A stretch of 34,417 nucleotides of DNA from Bacteroidota bacterium (GTDB lineage Bacteria > Bacteroidota > Bacteroidia > Bacteroidales > VadinHA17), in assembly GCA_011049175.1 (NCBI GenBank), contig DSCJ01000118.1, positions 80,392 through 114,808 on the forward strand, in the 5' to 3' direction. A program made the position numbers and the translations under genes. The notes below the pieces were generated by a model. That model saw nothing but the letters and a program-made list of their open reading frames with translations. It made no database searches and was not told the DNA's origin. This document shows, in pieces, positions 17,349 to 25,078 of the stretch. The stretch's first letter is position 1. Every line of letters starts with the position of its first letter.

Positions 17349-18670
17349 TGTATTCCTCCGTTTAAGGTATGTACGTTATAGTTAACATGATTTGTGCCCA
17401 CCGGTGCATCGGCAGGATAGGTATTGTATGTACTGTGAAGTTTTGAAAGGGTATAACTCAATGTTAATTGTGCATTGTTTTTCAGTAAAAAGATGAGGTT
17501 TCCTCCCGCCATAAATTCGATATAATCCAGTGAATTAAAAACGGATGCTCCCAGGTTGTCTGAAAAATTTTGAAGATTACCCGTGTATCCAAACAACTCC
17601 ATCCAAAGTGATCCTGTCACTTTCCATCCCAGCTTTTCTCTGAATACGTATCTTTCATCTACGGTGCTGTTCCCGAAATGCTCGGTAATTCTTGAAATTC
17701 CGGTAACCGAATAAAGATTCAGATTTCCGAGGGGGTAACAGGTAAGTTGCAGGTTCTGTTGCCAGTGACGGAGCTGGTTGATATAGGTATAGGTACCCGA
17801 TATATCCAGATTGAAAGGACCGGCCTCCTGGTTATACGACAGGTGCAGAACCACATCATTTGAAATAAATTCGGGTGCCAGCTGGATAACATTACCGAAG
17901 CCCTGTCGCTGATAAAGAGCGGGGCTTTTGGTATATAAATAGTGAAAGGAGGTAATGAACGAAGCTCCCCGGAAGGCTCTGATCATGGCCTGAAGATAGT
18001 ACTGGTGCTGGGAAGTGTTTCTTTCAGGAACCATATATGCATAATCAGGACCATGGTAATAAAACAGATCGTTCTTATGGATGTAGGTATACATGTGTTG
18101 CAGGTGTATACGCGAAGACAGGGTGTGACCCAGGGAGGCGCTGAAGTAATGAAAATGCCGGGTAAGGAACTGCATGCCATCCGATGTGTCGGAGGGTATG
18201 GTATAATGGCTGAAGACATCCTGGTCGTTGTTGAATGAATATTGATAATTCAAACCGAACCGGGTTATATGCGATGATCTGTCAAGAAGGTTTTTTACAC
18301 GGAACGACATGGGAAGCCTGGGTATCAGTGCCTGTAGATCGGCATAACGGCTGGAATACAGGTAGCAATAATATAAATATTCCAGGGCTGTTTTATCGCC
18401 TGAATTGAAATCCTGTGCTGCCCGAAAATGAGGGATAGCCCCCCGGTAGTTGGCTGTTTCGTAAAAGGCTATGCCCAGTCTCATCCTGAGATAATAGTAA
18501 TCATGTCCCTTCCCGAGGGCCTCTTTCCCCGCTTTCTTCAGTGCGTCCCAGTCGTTGATAAGGTATAGCCGGTACGTTAACGTATCGTAATGGATAAAAT
18601 CATCATTCTCCTGTGCCGGGGTGCCACGGAAATTCAGTAAAATCAGCGGTATGATCAGAAAACGGTACAT
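17336..18670 (-). CDS. TPR plus outer-membrane beta-barrel protein
   Basis: A 444-residue exported protein. The signal peptide MYRFLIIPLILLNFRGTPAQ is followed by TPR-like helices (about 28-135: YYYLRMRLGIAFYETANYRG, ALEYLYYCYLYSSRYADLQ) and then about 300 residues of alternating polar/hydrophobic strands rich in aromatic residues, ending in ...GGIQWNF with the terminal Phe typical of outer-membrane barrels. The barrel probably sits in the outer membrane with the TPR domain in the periplasm. The ATG at 18668-18670 overlaps the end of the UT/M23 gene by 16 bp and its own stop overlaps the next TPR gene by 13 bp, so all three are tightly coupled. The family is not one I can name. Confidence 0.85.
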   Translation of the reverse strand: MYRFLIIPLILLNFRGTPAQENDDFIHYDTLTYRLYLINDWDALKKAGKEALGKGHDYYYLRMRLGIAFYETANYRGAIPHFRAAQDFNSGDKTALEYLYYCYLYSSRYADLQALIPRLPMSFRVKNLLDRSSHITRFGLNYQYSFNNDQDVFSHYTIPSDTSDGMQFLTRHFHYFSASLGHTLSSRIHLQHMYTYIHKNDLFYYHGPDYAYMVPERNTSQHQYYLQAMIRAFRGASFITSFHYLYTKSPALYQRQGFGNVIQLAPEFISNDVVLHLSYNQEAGPFNLDISGTYTYINQLRHWQQNLQLTCYPLGNLNLYSVTGISRITEHFGNSTVDERYVFREKLGWKVTGSLWMELFGYTGNLQNFSDNLGASVFNSLDYIEFMAGGNLIFLLKNNAQLTLSYTLSKLHSTYNTYPADAPVGTNHVNYNVHTLNGGIQWNF

Positions 18671-20853
18671 GTTGCACGGATTTTATCTTTCTTCGCTTTG
18701 ATCTCAAGTCGGTAAACACCCCCGGTTTCCAGCGTGATATCCACGGGGATGCGCTTCAATGGTTGGCGCAGAAATCGGGTGGTGATCAGTGCTTTCAGTG
18801 AAATGCTCCCGGGTGACATGTCATCGTCCTGTTCAAGGTATTCCAGTGTGTACCGGGTTCCCAGGAACATAAAGAACGGGGCCAGGAAATCCTGCAGGAA
18901 CAGCTGGGTCCGGCTGAAAAGAAAATGCACCGGGTAACTGTCATCAATTTTCAGGTTCTTGTAAAATCCCAGAGGAATTTTGTAAAATGAAAGATAGATA
19001 TAATATAAAAGACCGCTTCTTTTTCCCTGATAATGGGTAAAATAAAACAAACTTCCGTCGTTGTGAAAATAGGCCTTGGCCCCGGTTTCCCGGCAATGGA
19101 TATAACTTTTGTTATAGGCATCGGCGTTGATTTCCCATTCTTCTGAATGTGGTAAATGGTTGTGTGTATATTCACAACGGATATGCTGGCCGGGTATCAG
19201 GCGGAAGGATTTCTGAAGCAGGGGGTTCAGTTGAATGTTTGAAACCTGCCAGTCCCTGGCGGGTTTCTGATGCATGCAGAAACAATATCCGTTCCCGGTA
19301 TTCCTGATGAAATAGCTTATGGGATAATCCAGGGTGGCCGATCCGATATAGGGAGTGGTTTGCAGCTGGAAATGCAAATGCGGGTATGGTGAACGGCCTG
19401 AATTTCCCACGCGGGCAATTACCTGTCCTTCTTTAACCCTGTCGCCGGGCTTTACGGTAGCCGATTCTTTTTTCAGGTGGCTCAGCTTGGAATAAAGCCC
19501 GTCTTTATGTCTGATCACGATCGTATTGCCCCAATTTTGTTTCAGATTGACTTCTCCTACCGGGTTATCATGCACATCGTCCACTACCTCTTCCACCACC
19601 CCTTCGCCCGGTGCGGTTACCGATTTGTTGAAACAGTGGTAATCTTCCAGGTTTTCGCCTTCTTTTTTATAGGTTTTTCCGTCGTTCCCCTGGATAACAA
19701 AATCCCACGCGTGCTTCCATTCGTCTTTGTGGGTATATTCCCCGTCATGTCCCTGTGAAACGGTCCATTCTCCCCAGAAGGGCAGCTTGAAAGGAAAATA
19801 CTGAAGATACCGGAAACGGTCTGATTCATTTATGAAGGTATACAGGTTCTTTTCGGGCTGGTTGTACTGGACCCATACCTCACGGAGACCTTCGGATACA
19901 CGGGTTCTGAATTTCAGGACATAAAGAAACAAAAGAACGATGAGATTAAAAGGCAGCGCATAGATCGACAGGCCGAATACCAGAAAGATCTTGTTCAGGC
20001 TAATGGTGATAATGGCTACCAGGGGAATCAGAAACAGGGTCCACAGGTAACTGGCACGGGACGGGATCAGAAAAAATCCTCCGATAGCAATGGAAGTCAG
20101 GATATAATTGAAGCCGATATAACTGTAGTTGAAGCTGTTCAGGTCGGCGCCGATAATGTGGTAGAAAAGGTATGCAGCATAAAATCCTAACAAGGAAAGT
20201 GAAAAGGCGATCCTGGAAAAATAAAGCAATCCCATGGCGATCATGATACCTGAAAGTACGCTGTACTGAAAGAATATGGCGCCCAGGCTGATAAAATAAG
20301 TGCGCAGTGATTCGGGAATAGCCAGCGAATTCCACCATTCGTACAGGGCCACCAGACGGTTCCCTCCTATCAGGTACAGGTCGTTCAGGGTGTAAATGCC
20401 CCGGTCGCTGATTCCCAGCGCCGTGAAATCTCTCGTGGCGAGAAAAACCAGCCAGAGCGACAGAATAAACGGCATACTCAGGGCCGGTAAACCGTATTTT
20501 CCGATTACTCCCTGAAGGCTCATGGAAATAAACAGGGTGAACACGGAAGCCAGTACCAGGATCAGAAAAAACAACCACCCCGGACCGAAATAAATACCCA
20601 GGCCCAGTCCTACCAGAAGGCTGTTAAAGCCCAGCAATCCTTTTCTGATAGTTTCCGGGTGAAAATGCAGTGCACGGGCCAGCAGGTTGGTGATCAAAAC
20701 CGACAACAACCCGCAGAATCCTGCAAAAGCGTCGAAAAAAGTAACCATGATCAGCAGAACGGCAAACACCAGGTTATCGGAAAAGAAAACCTGCGAATAG
20801 CTGTTGGCCGTACACCTCAGGAACAGCAAGGTTTCTGCTTTCAGTTTTTTCAT
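18655..20853 (-). CDS. Fusion of a urea-transporter-like channel and an M23 peptidase-like domain
   Basis: A 732-residue protein in three parts. Residues about 20-315 are hydrophobic, with around ten membrane helices, and resemble the urea transporter (UT) family, including the motif GLLGFNSLLVGLGLG (72-86) and a second-repeat counterpart near IGFNYILTSIAIGGFF (246-261). Residues about 355-510 are an M23/LytM-type domain: YTHKDEW (373-379) and HAWDF (381-385) supply the first-motif His/Asp, LSHL contributes His459, and HLHFQL gives His492/His494, so a zinc site looks intact. Residues 510-732 are a beta-rich tail of unknown type. UT proteins conduct urea and related small solutes; M23 enzymes usually cut peptidoglycan cross-bridges. 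The start lies 1 bp after the PLP-enzyme stop and the end overlaps the barrel gene. Confidence 0.82.
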   Translation of the reverse strand: MKKLKAETLLFLRCTANSYSQVFFSDNLVFAVLLIMVTFFDAFAGFCGLLSVLITNLLARALHFHPETIRKGLLGFNSLLVGLGLGIYFGPGWLFFLILVLASVFTLFISMSLQGVIGKYGLPALSMPFILSLWLVFLATRDFTALGISDRGIYTLNDLYLIGGNRLVALYEWWNSLAIPESLRTYFISLGAIFFQYSVLSGIMIAMGLLYFSRIAFSLSLLGFYAAYLFYHIIGADLNSFNYSYIGFNYILTSIAIGGFFLIPSRASYLWTLFLIPLVAIITISLNKIFLVFGLSIYALPFNLIVLLFLYVLKFRTRVSEGLREVWVQYNQPEKNLYTFINESDRFRYLQYFPFKLPFWGEWTVSQGHDGEYTHKDEWKHAWDFVIQGNDGKTYKKEGENLEDYHCFNKSVTAPGEGVVEEVVDDVHDNPVGEVNLKQNWGNTIVIRHKDGLYSKLSHLKKESATVKPGDRVKEGQVIARVGNSGRSPYPHLHFQLQTTPYIGSATLDYPISYFIRNTGNGYCFCMHQKPARDWQVSNIQLNPLLQKSFRLIPGQHIRCEYTHNHLPHSEEWEINADAYNKSYIHCRETGAKAYFHNDGSLFYFTHYQGKRSGLLYYIYLSFYKIPLGFYKNLKIDDSYPVHFLFSRTQLFLQDFLAPFFMFLGTRYTLEYLEQDDDMSPGSISLKALITTRFLRQPLKRIPVDITLETGGVYRLEIKAKKDKIRATCTVF

Positions 20854-20854
20854 A

Positions 20855-22213
20855 CTATTGCTTTTTTGCTTGCAGATGGCCGGGAATCCTTTCCTGCTGG
20901 CGAATGGTTTCCAGGCTTTCCTTTTCTCTGATCAGATGTACTTTACTTTCGGGATCGATCATCACCACGTTGGGCCGCAGGGTGATGAACTGCATCCACT
21001 GTGTCATATTGTATGCCCCGATACGGCTGATCACGAAGCGGTCGCCTGTTTTCAGCAAGGGGAAAACCATGCTCTCCCTGATCACATCGATGTTCATGCA
21101 CAGGGGGCCGAACACGGCGGTTTCTTCCGTATGCTGGGTGGTCGGCCTGGCCGGCGATATCTGGTGTTCATACCAGAAAGAAGTGAACAACAGGTTGACA
21201 CCCACATCTACAATAGTGGAGCGGTACCCGCTGGACAGGCGCTTATTGGCAATGACCGTTCCCAGCAGGTAGCCGGCATCGTCAATCAGGGCCCTTCCCG
21301 TTTCCAGAATCAGCATGGGAAGGTTTTCGGGTTTGATGCCCGAATTAATCAGAGCGGAGGTAATGGCTTCGGCATATTCATCGAATGAAGGAGCCGTGTC
21401 TGTTCCAGGCAGATAAGCTCCTTTCAGTGTGTTTTTCGAAGCGAACCCACCTCCCATATCGATATATTTTATCACATGGCCGTATTTTCTTTCCAGACCG
21501 GTTGCCAGATCGGCCAGTTTGGCTGCGGCAATGCCGTATGCTTCCGTGGTCATCATATAGGTTCCGATGTGCGCATGCAGTCCTTCCAGCTCAAACGATT
21601 CGCTGATCATAATGCGGTTGAGGGCATCCCAGGCTTCCCCGTTTTCATAATTGAACCCGAAACGGTCCCATTTCGGGTAAATTCCCACATCCATATTCAC
21701 CCTGATGGCCACCCTGGGTCTGGTTTTCAAGGTAGCGGCCAGTTGTTTGAGTGTATACAACTCGTCGAAATGGTCAATGTGAATATAGGCTTTCTGCTCA
21801 ATGGCTTTTTTCAGGTATTCTTCCGGTTTGTCGGGCCCGTTGAACAGGATCTTGTTTCCGGGAATTCCGTTTGCCAGGGCTTTGTCGAATTCGAATCCCG
21901 AAACCACTTCAGCCCAGGAGCCCTCCTGGTGGAATACCCTGCATACAGCGTCGAGGTAATTGGTTTTGTACGACCAGGCGAACTGCACTTTCGGATAGCG
22001 GGTGGAAAATGCCCGATAAGCTTCCTGGTAGGTTTCGCGCATGGTTTTTTCCGAAATGACGAACAGGGGAGAACCATACTTCTGGATGAGTTCTTCCACG
22101 GCAACGTCGTCAATATGGGTAACGGGTTTGATTTCTGTTTTCATGCCGAATTTGCTTGGCATTCCGGCACTGAGCTTTTTGATAAAGGGACGTTCAAAGG
22201 CAATTTTTTCCAT
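20855..22213 (-). CDS. Fold-III PLP-dependent decarboxylase-like enzyme (LysA/DapDC relative)
   Basis: A 452-residue enzyme with the alanine-racemase-like barrel of group IV decarboxylases. Visible are the PLP Lys83 in SYKTNY, HAHIGTY (213-219), the PLP phosphate loop DMGGGF (252-257), ETGRAL (304-309, in place of the usual EPGR), the catalytic Cys region GPLCMNID (369-376) and GAYNMTQW (399-406). All catalytic positions look filled, so it is probably active on an amino acid. The ETGR and NMTQW variants and an extended N-terminus argue against housekeeping LysA. It may decarboxylate diaminopimelate, ornithine, arginine or another carboxylated amine. The ATP-grasp gene lies 25 bp upstream and the UT/M23 gene 1 bp downstream. 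Confidence 0.85.
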   Translation of the reverse strand: MEKIAFERPFIKKLSAGMPSKFGMKTEIKPVTHIDDVAVEELIQKYGSPLFVISEKTMRETYQEAYRAFSTRYPKVQFAWSYKTNYLDAVCRVFHQEGSWAEVVSGFEFDKALANGIPGNKILFNGPDKPEEYLKKAIEQKAYIHIDHFDELYTLKQLAATLKTRPRVAIRVNMDVGIYPKWDRFGFNYENGEAWDALNRIMISESFELEGLHAHIGTYMMTTEAYGIAAAKLADLATGLERKYGHVIKYIDMGGGFASKNTLKGAYLPGTDTAPSFDEYAEAITSALINSGIKPENLPMLILETGRALIDDAGYLLGTVIANKRLSSGYRSTIVDVGVNLLFTSFWYEHQISPARPTTQHTEETAVFGPLCMNIDVIRESMVFPLLKTGDRFVISRIGAYNMTQWMQFITLRPNVVMIDPESKVHLIREKESLETIRQQERIPGHLQAKKQ

Positions 22214-22238
22214 AACGGCTTATTTCTTGTAAAGGATT

Positions 22239-23312
22239 CTAGATCGATTTGAATGATTTTTCCGGTTCCACTTCGCCCAGGGTGGAGAGCTGTTCGAACC
22301 TGGGCAGATCCACGATCATGTCGTAAGAATACCTCACGAACATTTTTCCCACATCATAACGCCTGAAGGGTTTCACTTCCATTCCCAGGGCCAGTTTCAC
22401 CAGGGCTTCGGGTAGGTTTTGTCCGGCCCCCACCGCCAGGTATACCCAGGCTGGGATACGTGGATTGATCTCGATCACATACAGTTCGTTCCGGGTGGTC
22501 TTGATCAGTTCCAGTTCCATGCCTCCCCGCCAGTGTGTTTTTGAAATGATGTGACGTGTCAGCTCCATCATGGCCGGATCGTCGAGGGTAATGCCGCCCC
22601 ATGCCTTTCCCTTGTCGGTAATGTACTGCTTGCGCATGGGAACGGCTCCCACGGTTTGTCCCGTTCCGTCACCCAGGGCTACCACATTTACCTCGGTTCC
22701 GCGGATGAATTCCTGAATGATCACCGGCAGGCCCCACTTGGCGGATATCTTATTATAATGCATTCTTACCTGCTCTTCATTGTATGCCAGGTAGGCGTCG
22801 TAGAACTTTCCCTTGACCATGAGGGGGTACTCAAATTCCTCCCGGAGTTTCTCAATGTCCTGGTATGATAAAATGTCCTTGCTCTTTGGCACCAGAACAT
22901 CGTATTTTTTCCCGAAGCGGGGCAGGTTTGATTTGTGCCTTTCCTCAAGCTGTGACAGGGTGGGGAGAAAAGTGCGGACACCCATTTTTTCAAGGCGGTC
23001 TGACGATTTCATAAAGGTATACAGCTCTGCATCGAAATTAGGGATCAGTACATCGATCTTTTCTTTCGACTGGATGTATTCCAGTCTTTCCAGCAGGGCT
23101 TCCACTCCGTCGGAAGGATAGGGGATCATATAGGTACGGTCGGTAATTCCCGGCATATAAATTCCCGGCTCAAGGGTCTCGTAAGCCAGGCCTACCACTT
23201 CCATGGAAAAGGTTCCCGATTCCCGGATGCTTCTGATCACCGGAACACCCGGGCCGGGGTTGTCGGTGTTGTTCAGGCCGGTGGCAGCCAGTTTGAGCTT
23301 GATTTTTGACAT
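22239..23312 (-). CDS. ATP-grasp ligase, carbamoyl-phosphate-synthase-like
   Basis: A 357-residue ATP-grasp enzyme. The N-terminal pre-ATP domain begins with the unusual signature TGLNNTDNPGPG (11-22); the ATP-grasp core shows YPLMVKGKFYDA (162-173), IIQEFIRGTEVNV (198-210) and the metal-binding EINPR (281-285). Enzymes of this fold activate a carboxylate with ATP and join it to an amine or other nucleophile. The sequence looks closest to the CPSase large-subunit type, but it has one ATP-grasp unit only and no oligomerisation or allosteric domain, so it is not CarB. It sits between the PqqD-like gene (44 bp) and the PLP enzyme (25 bp), suggesting a joint pathway. Substrate unknown. Confidence 0.87.
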   Translation of the reverse strand: MSKIKLKLAATGLNNTDNPGPGVPVIRSIRESGTFSMEVVGLAYETLEPGIYMPGITDRTYMIPYPSDGVEALLERLEYIQSKEKIDVLIPNFDAELYTFMKSSDRLEKMGVRTFLPTLSQLEERHKSNLPRFGKKYDVLVPKSKDILSYQDIEKLREEFEYPLMVKGKFYDAYLAYNEEQVRMHYNKISAKWGLPVIIQEFIRGTEVNVVALGDGTGQTVGAVPMRKQYITDKGKAWGGITLDDPAMMELTRHIISKTHWRGGMELELIKTTRNELYVIEINPRIPAWVYLAVGAGQNLPEALVKLALGMEVKPFRRYDVGKMFVRYSYDMIVDLPRFEQLSTLGEVEPEKSFKSI

Positions 23313-23356
23313 ATGATTTTGATAGGTCGTTTCAATAAATAACTGAAAAGCGGAAA

Positions 23357-23605
23357 TTATTCCCCGTTTTCCAACAGGTTGAATTGTTTCAGCATCCCGA
23401 TAAAATCGTAATAATACCTTTCCAGTGTGGCATCGTCCACATCGTATTTCCCGGTAAGGTCCCTGATGATATCCTCATTACTCCTGCCCTGCTGCAACAG
23501 TTTTACGATTTCCGTTCCAATGGGATTCAGTGAGTAGGATTCACCTGACGAGGGATCGAATACAAATCCGGAATCACTGACAGCAATGTTTTTTCTAAGA
23601 CTCAT
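23357..23605 (-). CDS. PqqD-like small protein (RiPP-recognition fold)
   Basis: An 82-residue PqqD-family protein: NIAVSDSGFVFDPSSGESY, SLNPIGTEIVKLLQQG and a C-terminal helical part with DLTGKYDVDDATLERYYYDF. PqqD and its relatives are winged-helix domains that bind leader peptides and present them to modifying enzymes. The ATG at 23603-23605 gives the normal length; a TTG at 23641 was rejected. It is the first gene of the enzyme trio with ATP-grasp and PLP genes. No precursor peptide was found next to it, so it may instead bind another protein or carry a different role. Family confident, function open. Confidence 0.88.
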   Translation of the reverse strand: MSLRKNIAVSDSGFVFDPSSGESYSLNPIGTEIVKLLQQGRSNEDIIRDLTGKYDVDDATLERYYYDFIGMLKQFNLLENGE

Positions 23606-23659
23606 AATGACGGTTTTTTCCAAAGTAATTGATTCTGCCAAGATATTAAAGACAATGGT

Positions 23660-24295
23660 TTATCCTTCCATGATCCGATGAAATTCTTCGGCGGAAAGGA
23701 TAACCGGTGAATATGTTTCGTTGCGCCATTCCAGCAGCCTGACAAAGGTTCGCAGGTGGTTTTTCGAGGCTCTGAGCAGGTTGGCATAAACCCGAATAAC
23801 ATCCGGGTTCTCAGCAAATCCATCCAGCGCTTCCTGCAGGTCGGCAATATCGGTTTCTTCGATCAGGGCTGCTGCCCGGAGGGCTTCCAGCGGATCGTCT
23901 TTTCCCCTGGCAGTCAGCTCCATGTAAAGGGTTTTCCATTGTCTGTTTATAAACTCACCTTCGCTGGTATGGGCAGCCGGATCCTCCAGGTCATACCTTT
24001 CCAGAAGATACAGAATGGCATCCATATGGGCCTGTTCACTCCCGGCAATGTTGGCGAAGGGCCTCCATGAATGCCTTGAGTGGAAAAAGCGGTATACATC
24101 ACGGGCCAGTTTTTCTTCTTCTCTGAGAAGGATCAGGCTCCGGGCTTCCTCCCGGCTCAGGCTGGCTGTTTGCCCGGTGTTTTGGGGCTGCAGGCAGGGA
24201 GGTACAGCGGCTTGGTTTTTTGTTGTTTGTTTCTCCTGGCCGTTTGCCGAAAACAGGGTCCCGGCCAGCAGCAGGGGTATAATCAGGTGTTTCAT
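23660..24295 (-). CDS. Exported DUF2202 protein, ferritin-like
   Basis: A 211-residue protein with signal peptide MKHLIIPLLLAGTLFSANGQ and a DUF2202 domain (about 45-205). The domain is all helical with ferritin-like residues: EEEKLARD (59-66), the metal-type pair GSEQAHMDAI (85-94; Glu87, His90) and later EETDIADLQ and ASKNHLRTF. A di-metal site on a four-helix bundle is likely, in the periplasm. The length is normal. The ATG at 24293-24295 gives a complete signal peptide. It lies 54 bp upstream of the PqqD gene on the same strand and has a candidate promoter, so it may head the long transcript or simply be its neighbour. Function is unknown. Confidence 0.87.
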   Translation of the reverse strand: MKHLIIPLLLAGTLFSANGQEKQTTKNQAAVPPCLQPQNTGQTASLSREEARSLILLREEEKLARDVYRFFHSRHSWRPFANIAGSEQAHMDAILYLLERYDLEDPAAHTSEGEFINRQWKTLYMELTARGKDDPLEALRAAALIEETDIADLQEALDGFAENPDVIRVYANLLRASKNHLRTFVRLLEWRNETYSPVILSAEEFHRIMEG

Positions 24296-24320
24296 TACAG
24301 ATGCTTTTTATTTTACGATA

Positions 24321-24328
24321 CAAAACTA
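24321..24328 (-). promoter_or_regulatory. Candidate -7 element of the DUF2202 gene and following cluster
   Basis: Minus-strand TAGTTTTG matches TAnnTTTG and lies 25 bp before the DUF2202 start. No good TTTG box is visible 19-21 bp upstream of it. If real it could drive the whole minus-strand run down to 14.4 kb. Confidence 0.35.
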
Positions 24329-24419
24329 GGCACAGAGGGGCTGATTTCTGTTACACTATTTTGATAAAATGGTGCAATATTCCGGTAAAAAATTAATACC
24401 AAACTGATAATCAGGTGTT

Positions 24420-25016
24420 TCAATAAAGCTGGTCGATGGGTTTCCGGGATGCGCCTTTGCCCTGCTTGTATTCGCTTACCGTTACCCCGGTCACAGCATG
24501 AAATTGCCGGGAAAGATATTGTACACTGCTGTAATCCATCATGTAGGCAATTTCACTAAGGGAAAATTCGCCTTGGTCAACCAGTTCTTTGATCCGTTCG
24601 ATCTTCTGCAGGATAATGTACCGTTCCAGCGTTACAGGCTCATTGGCGGAAAATAATCTGGAAAGATACGGGTAGCTCAGACCCAGCTTTTCCACCAGGT
24701 AATCTGACTTGCGGGCGATGGAATCGACGTTGTTCATCTGATGGATCAGTTCGATGACCGCATGCTTAATCTGTTCCACCAGCCCCTTTTCGCGGTTTCT
24801 GATCAGTTCGAACCCCAGTTTTTCAATGGATTTTTCGATGTCTTCCCGGGTGTACAGGGAGGAATCCATGGAAACGGTCACTTTTCCCAGTTCGATTCCT
24901 TTGATACGGTATCCTTCACGCGTCAGTTTTTCGTGCAGATACCAGATGCAGCAGCGGCACACCATGTTTTTCACAAGGAAAGTTTCCGTTGGCCGTTGCG
25001 GTTTTGTTTTTTCCAT
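24420..25016 (-). CDS. AraC-family regulator with N-terminal HMA-like metal-binding domain
   Basis: A 198-residue protein joining two domains. Residues about 10-80 look like a heavy-metal-associated (HMA, CopZ-like) domain with the loop MVCRCC, which supplies the MxCxxC motif (Cys20, Cys23, plus Cys22), and the following GKVTVSMD strand and EDIEKSIEKLGFEL helix. Residues about 95-190 are an AraC helix-turn-helix pair (SLSEIAYMMDYSSVQYLSR and a weaker first one). Such HMA-AraC proteins often sit beside copper or other soft-metal export genes in Bacteroidota; none is present here. A good Shine-Dalgarno (GGGGAG) precedes the ATG, unusual for this window. lgt lies 62 bp upstream on the same strand. 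Confidence 0.85.
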   Translation of the reverse strand: MEKTKPQRPTETFLVKNMVCRCCIWYLHEKLTREGYRIKGIELGKVTVSMDSSLYTREDIEKSIEKLGFELIRNREKGLVEQIKHAVIELIHQMNNVDSIARKSDYLVEKLGLSYPYLSRLFSANEPVTLERYIILQKIERIKELVDQGEFSLSEIAYMMDYSSVQYLSRQFHAVTGVTVSEYKQGKGASRKPIDQLY

Positions 25017-25078
25017 GTCTTACTCCCCGGGTATGAATAAATGCATGAAACAAATATTCCGGAGCAGGAAGGGAACGA

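Noticed and set aside
21476-22252. 258-codon open frame on the plus strand opposite the PLP enzyme
   Set aside because: The minus-strand frame carries all PLP-enzyme motifs; this frame shows none and is a product of GC-rich codon use.
23606-23659. Gap next to the PqqD gene as a site for a RiPP precursor peptide
   Set aside because: At 54 bp with no suitable short ORF it cannot encode a leader-core peptide.
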